Below are positions 46,343 through 53,941 of a stretch of 64,000 bases of DNA, piece after piece. Under the pieces are notes generated by a model that ran no database searches, was not told the origin of the DNA, and was given only the letters and a program-made list of their open reading frames with translations. Position numbers and translations under genes: made by a program. The stretch lies in contig UQST01000013.1 of assembly GCA_900543815.1 (NCBI GenBank), positions 6,613-70,612 on the forward strand. The letters run 5' to 3'. This stretch comes from an uncultured Prevotellaceae bacterium. Lineage in GTDB: Bacteria > Bacteroidota > Bacteroidia > Bacteroidales > Bacteroidaceae. Numbering within the stretch: position 1 is the first letter of the stretch; every line of letters begins with the position of its first letter.

Positions 46343-48445
46343 TTATCCTTGTTCGGCGGCCTCTTGGGCAGCCTCCTCGGCCTTCTTCGCTTCGTCGGGA
46401 TACTGTACTCGGGTGTGGTAGATGGTCTTGAGCTTTGACTTGAACACCTCCTTGGCTATCTCTATCTCGCGGAATGTGATGGGGCACATCTTGAAGTAGC
46501 CGTCCTTCACCTGCCCGTCGATAATCTTCTCTACCAGCGTACTCACGCTCTCCTCAGTGTATTCGGGCAGGCTGCGTGATGCGGCTTCCACGGCATCGGC
46601 CATCATCAGGATGGCCTGCTCCAGCGTGCTGGGGTTGGGGCCGGGGTAGGTGAAGAGCTTGGGGTCAGGCTCGCGGTCGGGGTATTTGTTCTTGTAGCTG
46701 ATGTAGAAGTACTTGGCCATGCTGGTGCCGTGATGCGTAGCTATGAAGTCCTTCACCGCCTGGGGCAGCTTGTATTTGTCGGCCAACTTCAGTCCGTCGG
46801 TCACGTGGCGGATGATGATCTGTGCGCTCTTCTCCAGCGGGAGGCCGTCATGAGGGTTCACTCCCGACTGGTTCTCGGTGAAGAACACCGGGTTCTCCAG
46901 TTTGCCGATGTCGTGATACAGGGCGCCCGTACGCACCAGCTGGCTCTTGGCCATCAGGTTGTTGGCCACCTCGGCAGCCAGATTGGCCACCTGCATGCTG
47001 TGCTGGAAGGTGCCCGGTGCCTCCTCTGACAGGCGTCGCAGAATGGGGTTGTTGATGTTCGACAGCTCCACGAGCGTCACATTAGAGGTGAATCCGAATA
47101 TGCGCTCCACGGGTATGAGCAGCAGGTAGGATATCATTGACAGGATGCCGGCAATGGTGAGGTAGATGTAAGTCCACTTGTCCAGTCCGTCGGTGCCAGC
47201 CAGATTACCGTCCATGATATCCAGGCACAGGTAGGCTCCCAGCGAGACGGCAGTCACGGCGATGGCGGCGCGCAGCAGGTCGGAGCGCTGGTTGAGCTGC
47301 CTCAGACTGTATATGGCCACCAGTCCTGCCAGCGTCTCTGTCACCAGGAACTCGAATGGGTGCTTCAGTGCCACGGCACAGGTGAGCAGCATGATGATGT
47401 GTGTGCTGAAGGCCGTGCGCGAGTCCATGAAGATGCGTATGAAGATGGGCAGTATGCAGTAAGGTATCACATACACGCTCATGAAGGCGTGCTCCATCAT
47501 GCTGTAGGTGATGATGGGGAACACGAGGCCGAGCGACATCACCAGCGCCACGGTGCGCGGGCTGTCGAGGTAGTCGCTGCGGAACTGCTTGAAGTAGCCG
47601 AAGAGCATGAGCACCATCAGCGTGGCATAGAACAGCTGGCCCACGGCAAGCGCCACGCGCTCGGCTGTGCTCTTCTGCCTCTCCTCCTGGTAGCGCTCGA
47701 GCGACTTCAAGACATTGTAGGTGTAGTTATCTACAATCTGTCCGCGGTCCACTATCTTCTGTCCCGCCTGCACCTGCCCCATGTAGGGCACCAGCATGTT
47801 ATCCACCTCCTGCCGCTGCTGCTGCGACTTGGCGGCGTCGTGTCTCAGGTTGGGTCGTATGTATCTCGACAGTTCGCACTGGCTCAGCTTGCTGTGGTTG
47901 TAGCGCGTACTGTCCTCCTCGGCCATCATGTATTCATAGGCGGTCTTCTCTGTGAAGACCTGCTTGAAGGGCTTCGCGCTGGCCTCGTTCTGCCAGAAGA
48001 AACGCACCATAGCCGTGTTCTCCTGCTGCAGACGGTCGTGCCATTCGGTCTCCATCACGCCCCGCATATACACCTCTGCCAGCTTCTTCTGCAGGTGCGA
48101 CAGGTAGTACTGGGGCACTGTGCCCTTCATGTGCTGTACGAAATCGGTTCTCAGTGCCGTCAGCATTGTGTCCATCACGGCAGGGTCACGCTGGAAGTAG
48201 GGTTCGTAATAGCGGTGCAGGCTGTCGCGCTCGCGCTGCAGCACCTCATCGGGCTTGAATACCGGGAAGCTGTCCATGGCTATGAGGGGGCTGTCGTCCC
48301 ACGGTTCGCCCTTCTTGTAGGACAGTTCGTTGACGGTGTTCCTTGGCATCACGCTGGCCAGGATAAGTATTGTGGCCAGCAGTACAATCGTCCTCAGGAA
48401 TATCTCCTTGGGGGTCAGTTTGCGTCGATGGTTGAATCTGCTCAT
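46343..48445 (-). CDS. 7TM-HD phosphodiesterase, PgpH-like
   Basis: A 700-residue membrane enzyme. It has one N-terminal helix (LRTIVLLATILILASVM), an extracellular 7TMR-HDED region, about seven more helices (residues about 275-470), then an HD domain with FQHSMQVANLAAEV, YHDIGKLENP, and THHGTS. PgpH proteins in other bacteria hydrolyse cyclic di-AMP; that is the likely role here. The frame is open to 50143, antisense to gltX, but ATG 48445 and the promoter at 48493-48501 set the start. The tail ends in an Ala/Glu-rich stretch. Confidence 0.92.
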   Translation of the reverse strand: MSRFNHRRKLTPKEIFLRTIVLLATILILASVMPRNTVNELSYKKGEPWDDSPLIAMDSFPVFKPDEVLQRERDSLHRYYEPYFQRDPAVMDTMLTALRTDFVQHMKGTVPQYYLSHLQKKLAEVYMRGVMETEWHDRLQQENTAMVRFFWQNEASAKPFKQVFTEKTAYEYMMAEEDSTRYNHSKLSQCELSRYIRPNLRHDAAKSQQQRQEVDNMLVPYMGQVQAGQKIVDRGQIVDNYTYNVLKSLERYQEERQKSTAERVALAVGQLFYATLMVLMLFGYFKQFRSDYLDSPRTVALVMSLGLVFPIITYSMMEHAFMSVYVIPYCILPIFIRIFMDSRTAFSTHIIMLLTCAVALKHPFEFLVTETLAGLVAIYSLRQLNQRSDLLRAAIAVTAVSLGAYLCLDIMDGNLAGTDGLDKWTYIYLTIAGILSMISYLLLIPVERIFGFTSNVTLVELSNINNPILRRLSEEAPGTFQHSMQVANLAAEVANNLMAKSQLVRTGALYHDIGKLENPVFFTENQSGVNPHDGLPLEKSAQIIIRHVTDGLKLADKYKLPQAVKDFIATHHGTSMAKYFYISYKNKYPDREPDPKLFTYPGPNPSTLEQAILMMADAVEAASRSLPEYTEESVSTLVEKIIDGQVKDGYFKMCPITFREIEIAKEVFKSKLKTIYHTRVQYPDEAKKAEEAAQEAAEQG

Positions 48446-48492
48446 GTTTCTATCTGTTCGTGTGGGAGCGCGCAGCCCCCTCCTAATGTGGT

Positions 48493-48501
48493 GCAAAAAT
48501 A
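48493..48501 (-). promoter_or_regulatory. -7 promoter box for pgpH-like gene
   Basis: The minus strand reads TATTTTTGC, a match to TAnnTTTGC, 48 nt before the start codon and divergent to the gltX promoter. Confidence 0.68.
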
Positions 48502-48534
48502 CAAAAAAACCTCTGCCAATTAGAAAAAATGACG

Positions 48535-48543
48535 TACTTTTGC
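48535..48543 (+). promoter_or_regulatory. -7 promoter box for gltX-waaA
   Basis: TACTTTTGC lies 23 nt before the gltX ATG, leaving a leader of under 20 nt. Confidence 0.72.
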
Positions 48544-48565
48544 AGCTAACAAGTGATACGAACTT

Positions 48566-50125
48566 ATGTCTGAAAGAAAAGTGAGGGTGCGTTTCGCACC
48601 CAGTCCCACTGGTCCGTTGCACATAGGAGGAGTACGGACCGCCCTTTACAATTACCTTTTCGCTCGCCAGCACGGCGGTGACTTGATATTCAGAATAGAG
48701 GATACCGACTCCACTCGCTTCGTGCCTGGAGCCGAGGAGTATATTCAGGAGTCGTTCCGATGGCTCGGCATCACCTTTGACGAGGGTGTGGGCATCGGTG
48801 GCGACTATGGTCCTTACCGCCAGAGTGAGCGCAGGGACATCTATCGCAAGTATGTGCATCAGTTGCTGGACAACGGCAAGGCATACATCGCATTCGACAC
48901 CCCCGAGGAGCTGGATGCCAAGCGTGCCGCTGTAGATAACTTCCAGTATGATGCCTCTACCCGCCAGCAGATGCGCAACTCGCTGTCTCTCACGGCTGAG
49001 GAGACGCAGGCGCTGCTCGATGCAGGCCATCAGTATGTGGTGCGCTTCCTGGTGGAGCCCGGCCGCGACGTGGTGGTGCACGACATCATACGCGGCGATG
49101 TGCACATCAACAGCAGCATCCTGGATGACAAGGTGCTCTATAAGTGTGCCGATGATCTGCCCACCTACCATCTGGCCAATATCGTGGATGACCACCTGAT
49201 GGAGGTTACCCACGTCATCCGAGGCGAAGAGTGGTTGCCCAGTGCGCCCCTCCATGTGCTCCTCTACGAGGCTTTCGGCTGGCAGGATACCATGCCTGCC
49301 TTTGCCCACTTGCCCCTGCTGCTCAAGCCCATCGGCAATGGCAAGCTCAGCAAGAGGGACGGCGACAAGCTGGGCTTCCCCGTGTTCCCCCTCGAATGGC
49401 ACGACCCCAAGAGCGGCGAAGTGAGCAGCGGTTACCGTGAGCAGGGCTATCTGCCGCAGGCTGTAGATAACTTCCTGGCTCTGCTCGGCTGGAATCCCGG
49501 CAACGACCAGGAGATTATGACGCTCGACGAAATGGTGAAGCTGTTCGACCTCAGCAAGTGTTCCAAGAACGGAGCCAAGTTTGACTATGTCAAGGCAGCG
49601 TGGTTCAACCACCAGTACCTGCTGCGTCAGGCCGACTCGGAGTGGGTTCCTGCCTTCGATGCTGTGCTCCGCCGTGAGGGCATCACCGCCACTGCCGGGC
49701 AGGAGGAGGCCGTCGTGCGCATGATGAAACTGAAGGTCATCGAGTATGTCGATGCGCAGGGCAACAAGCACAAGCGTAATGTGAGCTTCGTTACAGACCT
49801 GTGGCCCCTCACGCGCTTCTTCTTCGTGGCCCCTGCGGAGTTTGACAAGGAAGACAAGTTTGTCCGCAAGAACTGGAAGGAGACCACAGCCCAGGAGATG
49901 GGCCAGCTGGCCGAGGTGCTTGCCACAGTGGAGGACTTCAGCGTGGATGGCCTCAAGGCCGCTGTCGATCCCTGGGCAGAGACCACCGGTCTGCGTCCCT
50001 GGAATGCCTGGCGCATCTGTCTGGTGGGTGCCGGACAAGGCCCCGACATGTATGAGCTGGCAGCCTTCCTGGGCAAGGACGAGACCCTCCGTCGCATGAA
50101 TCACGCCATAGAGACTCTCGGCTGA
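48566..50125 (+). CDS. gltX: Glutamyl-tRNA synthetase
   Basis: A 519-residue class I aminoacyl-tRNA synthetase that charges tRNA-Glu. The HIGH signature is in APSPTGPLHIGGVRTALYNY and the KMSKS-type loop is KLSKRDGDKLGFP. The adjacent IEDTDSTR and GPYRQSERRDIY are standard. The C-terminal anticodon-binding domain is complete. A promoter box lies just upstream, and waaA follows after one base, so the two form an operon. Confidence 0.97.
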   Translation: MSERKVRVRFAPSPTGPLHIGGVRTALYNYLFARQHGGDLIFRIEDTDSTRFVPGAEEYIQESFRWLGITFDEGVGIGGDYGPYRQSERRDIYRKYVHQLLDNGKAYIAFDTPEELDAKRAAVDNFQYDASTRQQMRNSLSLTAEETQALLDAGHQYVVRFLVEPGRDVVVHDIIRGDVHINSSILDDKVLYKCADDLPTYHLANIVDDHLMEVTHVIRGEEWLPSAPLHVLLYEAFGWQDTMPAFAHLPLLLKPIGNGKLSKRDGDKLGFPVFPLEWHDPKSGEVSSGYREQGYLPQAVDNFLALLGWNPGNDQEIMTLDEMVKLFDLSKCSKNGAKFDYVKAAWFNHQYLLRQADSEWVPAFDAVLRREGITATAGQEEAVVRMMKLKVIEYVDAQGNKHKRNVSFVTDLWPLTRFFFVAPAEFDKEDKFVRKNWKETTAQEMGQLAEVLATVEDFSVDGLKAAVDPWAETTGLRPWNAWRICLVGAGQGPDMYELAAFLGKDETLRRMNHAIETLG

Positions 50126-50126
50126 C

Positions 50127-51350
50127 ATGTATTCCCTGGCCATTTACCTCTATATGCTGGGCATCATCTTGGTGTCCCCTTTCCACCGCAAGGCCCGTGC
50201 CATGTTCAAGGGAAGGCTGAAGACCTACCTCACTCTGCGCAGGAAGGTAGATAAGAGCAAGCGCTATGTGTGGTTCCATGCCGCATCCCTGGGAGAGTTT
50301 GAGCAGGGACGCTCGCTCATGGAACGCTTCCGCAGCCAGCATCCCGAGTACCAGATATTGCTCACCTTCTTCAGTCCGTCGGGCTACGAGGTGCGCAAGA
50401 ACTATGAGGGTGCCGACATTGTGTGCTATCTGCCAATGGACACCCCGGGCAATGTGGCAAGCTTCCTCCGTCTGGTGAAGCCCGAGATGGCGTTCTTCAT
50501 AAAGTATGAGTTTTGGTACAATATGATACGTGCTTGCCACAAGCGCGGCATCAAAGTGTATAGCGTGAGCAGTATCTTCCGCTCCAACAAGGTGTTCTTC
50601 CGCTGGTATGGCTCGGGTTATTCGCGTGTGCTCAACCTCATCGACCACTTCTTTGTGCAGGATGAGGAGTCGGCCCGACTGCTTGCCACCAAGGGTATCA
50701 GGGACAATGTGACCATCGTGGGCGACACTCGCTTTGACCGCGTGCTGGACATCTGCCGCCGTGCCAAGGAGTTGCCTCTGGTGGAGAAGTTCGTCTCCAA
50801 TGCCGACAGGGTGCTTGTGGTGGGCAGCAGCTGGCAGCCCGACGAGTCGCTCATCATCCCGTATTTCAACCAGCATCCGCAGCTCAAGGTCATTCTGGCG
50901 CCCCACGTCATCAGCGATGACCGCATCAGTCAGATTACCGAGAAGCTCAAGCGCCCCTATGTACTCTACACTGAGGCGCAGGAGAGCACGGTGGCCGATG
51001 CCGACTGCCTGATAGTCAACTGCTACGGACTGCTGAGCAGCATCTACCGCTATGGACATGTGGCCTATGTGGGAGGCGGCTTCGGCGTGGGCATACACAA
51101 TGTGCCCGAGGCTGCTGTGCACGGTGTGCCGGTGCTCATAGGCCCCAACAACAAGGGATTCCGCGAGGCTCAGGACCTCCTGCGCATGGGTGGCTGCTTC
51201 GAGATAACGGGCGCCACGCTCTTCAATGCCGTCATGGACCGTCTCATCGAGAACGACCAGTTGAGGCAGACACGCGGTGCCATTGCCCACAAGTATGTGG
51301 CATCCAATGCCGGAGCCACCGATATGATATTCCGCACACTGGGTCTCTGA
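50127..51350 (+). CDS. waaA: 3-deoxy-D-manno-octulosonic acid (Kdo) transferase
   Basis: A 407-residue GT30 glycosyltransferase that adds Kdo to lipid A. An N-terminal hydrophobic segment (SLAIYLYMLGIILVSPF) anchors it to the inner membrane. WFHAASLGEFEQGRSLME, LLTFFSPSGYEVRKNY and YVGGGFGVGIHNVPEAA are conserved family motifs, the last near the donor-binding site. It starts one base after gltX and is followed by a strong hairpin. Confidence 0.95.
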   Translation: MYSLAIYLYMLGIILVSPFHRKARAMFKGRLKTYLTLRRKVDKSKRYVWFHAASLGEFEQGRSLMERFRSQHPEYQILLTFFSPSGYEVRKNYEGADIVCYLPMDTPGNVASFLRLVKPEMAFFIKYEFWYNMIRACHKRGIKVYSVSSIFRSNKVFFRWYGSGYSRVLNLIDHFFVQDEESARLLATKGIRDNVTIVGDTRFDRVLDICRRAKELPLVEKFVSNADRVLVVGSSWQPDESLIIPYFNQHPQLKVILAPHVISDDRISQITEKLKRPYVLYTEAQESTVADADCLIVNCYGLLSSIYRYGHVAYVGGGFGVGIHNVPEAAVHGVPVLIGPNNKGFREAQDLLRMGGCFEITGATLFNAVMDRLIENDQLRQTRGAIAHKYVASNAGATDMIFRTLGL

Positions 51351-51379
51351 CCCCAGTGAAAAGCCCTGGCAAGGGGGCT

Positions 51380-51419
51380 GCAAGAGGAGCCGACGGATTT
51401 TTCCGCCGGCTCCTCTTGC
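51380..51419 (+). terminator. Terminator-like hairpin after waaA
   Basis: GCAAGAGGAGCCG and CGGCTCCTCTTGC form a perfect 13-bp stem with a 14-nt loop containing GG...CC. The following T tract is weak (ATTGTGTGG). The rest of the gap to 51635 shows only the promoter listed next. Confidence 0.7.
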
Positions 51420-51571
51420 ATTGTGTGGCGCAGTTGTATCTTCTGTAAAACAGAGAGTTGCGAGGCGCTTCCTGCATTTCGTCGGCATTTGCAGCGGTTT
51501 TCCCCCTTGGAAATAGGGAAATCCCATCCGCCCTTTAGGGTAATTCAATTTCGGGGGCATGAGTGAAGGCG

Positions 51572-51580
51572 TACCTTTGC
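51572..51580 (+). promoter_or_regulatory. -7 promoter box for His/Arg-rich secreted protein gene
   Basis: TACCTTTGC, 56 nt before the ATG at 51636. Because transcription would start near 51587, the earlier ATG at 51582 is unlikely to be used. AAAGGAGGAGG at 51620-51630 is a good ribosome binding site. Confidence 0.75.
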
Positions 51581-51635
51581 AGTGTCATCAAGAGAGACAT
51601 ACAGAGTTATTCACCCATTAAAGGAGGAGGACGAT

Positions 51636-52145
51636 ATGAGACGCAACGTATTTTTCATAGCCATGTTGATGATGGTGTCATTGGCATGCACAAGTGCATC
51701 GGCACAGGGTCGCAGACACGACATGCGCGACGGCCGCCCAGGTGACAGAAGGGAGATGGCGTTGCGTGGAGGGTATGACCGCAGGATGCCCATGGGTGGC
51801 CCGGGCATGAGGGACGACCGCCGCGGGCATATGCGCCACCACGACATGAGGCCTCCTCATCATCCAGCACCCCACCATCCCCACATGCACCGCCCCTGTG
51901 GCCCGAGGGTTGATGCCTATGGCTGGGTGCCTGGTTGGCACGGACGTGTACGCTACTGCGACGGTCGCTGGGGTTATCTGCGGGGCCGTGACTGGTACTG
52001 GTACGATGTGTATTACGAGCCCGACTACTATTACAGCCAGCCCGTGGCATGCTTCCACGGCCATCTCAGCCCGGCAGGCAAGGTGGTGGCAGGGGCCGTG
52101 GGCGTGGCAGCCGTAGCGGCATTCGTGGGCGCGCTGTGCCATTGA
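51636..52145 (+). CDS. Small His/Arg-rich secreted protein
   Basis: A 169-residue protein with signal peptide (FFIAMLMMVSLACTSASAQ). The middle (residues about 25-90) is rich in Arg, Asp, Met, His and Pro, including HHDMRPPHHPAPHHPHMHRP, which could bind metal ions. A conserved-looking aromatic segment (YGWVPGWHGRVRYCDGRWGY, DWYWYDVYYEPDYYY) follows, then a Gly/Ala/Val-rich hydrophobic end (AGAVGVAAVAAFVGAL). No family was recognised. It is probably periplasmic or outer-membrane associated. The metal binding is inference from composition. Confidence 0.78.
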   Translation: MRRNVFFIAMLMMVSLACTSASAQGRRHDMRDGRPGDRREMALRGGYDRRMPMGGPGMRDDRRGHMRHHDMRPPHHPAPHHPHMHRPCGPRVDAYGWVPGWHGRVRYCDGRWGYLRGRDWYWYDVYYEPDYYYSQPVACFHGHLSPAGKVVAGAVGVAAVAAFVGALCH

Positions 52146-52353
52146 TGCAGGGAGGAGAGTATGACACCTTAACTTTTTCAATTATATGTGAACCGTCCCG
52201 GGGGGTGCCTAGTTGCATGACGCAAGGCATTCCCGGGGATTTTTCTGTACCCTTGCTTCCTGCTCGGACAGGAGTGGTACCGGTGGGGCGGGGCGGCAGC
52301 AAAGGACGGGGAGAGAGGCATGCGGTGTGGCGTTGCGGTGCGGAACGCGAGGG

Positions 52354-52431
52354 GTGCTGTGCTGCCCGGGGAAACGCAGCACGGTGCGTGGGCCGATGCA
52401 GCGCGCTGCGATGGCCTGTGCACCGCACTGC
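52354..52431 (+). repeat. 22-bp phased GC-rich palindrome array, family A, copy 4
   Basis: Cores start at 52354 (GTGCTGTGCTGC, diverged), 52376 (GCAGCACGGTGC), 52398 (GCAGCGCGCTGC, perfect palindrome) and 52420 (GCACCGCACTGC), exactly 22 bp apart. The last core equals that at 62154. The array lies in the GC-rich 527-bp gap 52146-52672, which otherwise holds only the next promoter. Confidence 0.8.
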
Positions 52432-52643
52432 GCCGTTTGTCCCGCGATGCCGCGTGATGGGGCCGTGGTGCAGAGGGGAGTCTGGGGCAGGGTGTCGGGT
52501 GGGATGGCTGTCCCCCTTGCCTATGCAGGTTCCGTGCTCTGGCGGTTGTCTCTTAGGGATGCAAAAATGGTCGGAAAGTACGGTGCGGAGCCTTTTGCCG
52601 TGCGTTTTCCAGGTTTGCGTGGGCGCATTACGGGGGAATTCTG

Positions 52644-52652
52644 TATATTTGC
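52644..52652 (+). promoter_or_regulatory. -7 promoter box for DUF308 gene
   Basis: TATATTTGC lies 20 nt before the ATG at 52673, a full consensus match. Confidence 0.72.
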
Positions 52653-52672
52653 AGCGCCAATATATATGTGAT

Positions 52673-53260
52673 ATGAATAGAAACGCATGGTTGATCTTTA
52701 AGGCCGTATGTGCCGTAGTGGTGGGGGTGCTGCTCATTGCCAACCCCGAGTCATACACGACCCTGATGGTTAGGATAATAGGAGGTGTGTTCCTGCTGTC
52801 GGGCTTGATGCCCCTCGTAGGCTTCTGGTTCCCCTCCAAGGCCGGGGCCATGAGACCCGTGTTTCCCGTTGTGGGCACCGGCAGCATGCTCTTGGGCCTT
52901 CTGCTCATGCTCTTCCCAGATACCTTCGTGCGCTGGTTTATGTATGTGCTGGCGTTCCTGTTCATGTTGGGCGGTTGCCATCAGCTGCTTTCGCAGATCA
53001 ATGCCCGCAGAATGGTGCCCGTGCGCTGGTGGTCGGTGGTGCTGTCCCTGGTGCTCATTGCACTGGGTGTCATCATTCTGGTCAATCCCATGGAGAGCGC
53101 CTCTGTGCCCTTCTTCCTGATGGGGCTGGGCTGCGTATGCTATGGTGTGACCGACCTCCTCCGTGTGGCCCGGCGCATGATGTACGAGCGCCAGGTGAGC
53201 CACAGGGACGAGTATGTCGATTATGAGGAGGTGACCGATGACGATACCATGCGCAGGTAA
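52673..53260 (+). CDS. DUF308 / HdeD-like membrane protein
   Basis: A 195-residue inner membrane protein with six helices in three similar pairs, e.g. AVCAVVVGVLLIANPESY, GSMLLGLLLMLFPDTFVRW and LSLVLIALGVIILVNPMES. The repeated LLxxP(E/D/M) pattern is the HdeD/DUF308 signature. The function is not established; the Escherichia coli relative is linked to acid stress. An upstream frame extension to 52049 runs through the repeat array and is not real. Its last 40 bp overlap the 3' end of the convergent GNAT gene. Confidence 0.85.
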   Translation: MNRNAWLIFKAVCAVVVGVLLIANPESYTTLMVRIIGGVFLLSGLMPLVGFWFPSKAGAMRPVFPVVGTGSMLLGLLLMLFPDTFVRWFMYVLAFLFMLGGCHQLLSQINARRMVPVRWWSVVLSLVLIALGVIILVNPMESASVPFFLMGLGCVCYGVTDLLRVARRMMYERQVSHRDEYVDYEEVTDDDTMRR

Positions 53261-53814
53261 TCCTCGCCGAAGATGAACATGTGGCCTTTCTCGCGGAATC
53301 CGATGGACTCATAGAGCTTCTTGGCACCCGTGTTGTCGGGCGCACATGCCAGTATGGCGGGGCGCCCCATACGCGCAGCCTCCCTGGCCGCTTCGGCCAT
53401 CATCACGCGGGCGATGCCCTTTCCCCTCCAGTGGGGATGCACGGAGATGCTGTCGAGGTAGTACTCTCCGTCGCGGGTCTCAGGCTCCATCTTCTCGGCG
53501 TCGAAGGTGATGAGGCTGCCCAGCAAGGCAAATGTACGCTTGCGGCAATCCATGTAGCCCTCGCCGGGATAGGCCACCAGTGCAGCCACGGGACGGTTGT
53601 CACGGGTGACAGCCAGACGGGTGTTCTTCCAGCTGTAAAGGGTGTCCTCACGCTTGCACACGGCAGTGAGCTGCTCGAGCAACTGCCTGTCCCCGGCCGT
53701 CTCTTGCCCGTCGATGATGCGCTCCATGATGGGGTTCCCCAGGGCCTCGGCCACTACTTCGGCCACGAAGCCGGCATCCGCCGGTGTGGCCATCCTGTAT
53801 CTTATCTCTTCCAT
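53221..53814 (-). CDS. GNAT-family N-acetyltransferase
   Basis: A 197-residue acetyltransferase. The acetyl-CoA loop is in VHPHWRGKGIARVMMAEA (RGKGIA), followed by AILACAPDNTGAKKLYESIG, the usual GNAT C-terminal helix and strand. It starts MEEIRYRMATPADAGF at 53814; the longer open frame lacks support. The substrate is unknown. It overlaps the convergent DUF308 gene by 40 bp at its 3' end. Confidence 0.88.
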   Translation of the reverse strand: MEEIRYRMATPADAGFVAEVVAEALGNPIMERIIDGQETAGDRQLLEQLTAVCKREDTLYSWKNTRLAVTRDNRPVAALVAYPGEGYMDCRKRTFALLGSLITFDAEKMEPETRDGEYYLDSISVHPHWRGKGIARVMMAEAAREAARMGRPAILACAPDNTGAKKLYESIGFREKGHMFIFGEDYLRMVSSSVTSS

Positions 53815-53833
53815 ATCGGTTTGAATTGTTTGT

Positions 53834-53842
53834 CCAAAGATA
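53834..53842 (-). promoter_or_regulatory. -7 promoter box for GNAT gene
   Basis: The minus strand reads TATCTTTGG, 20 nt before the start codon at 53814. Confidence 0.6.
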
Positions 53843-53886
53843 CCGCTTTTAGTGCGGAGTCTTGTGCCTTGCGTGGAAAAAAGTGT

Positions 53887-53895
53887 TAACTTTGT
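53887..53895 (+). promoter_or_regulatory. -7 promoter box for calpain-like gene
   Basis: TAACTTTGT lies 47 nt before ATG 53942. It supports that start over the in-frame ATG at 53852, which lies upstream of the box. Confidence 0.6.
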
Positions 53896-53941
53896 CGTGG
53901 ATACATATTCACGAAGCAATATTAACACTATTCAAAGACCT

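Noticed and set aside
46343..50143. A 1266-codon minus-strand open frame
   Set aside because: Only the part to 48445 is the HD protein. The upstream 560 codons are antisense to gltX and lie beyond the gene's promoter box.
52049..52672. N-terminal extension of the DUF308 frame
   Set aside because: It overlaps the previous gene, crosses the family A repeat array, and lies upstream of the promoter box at 52644.
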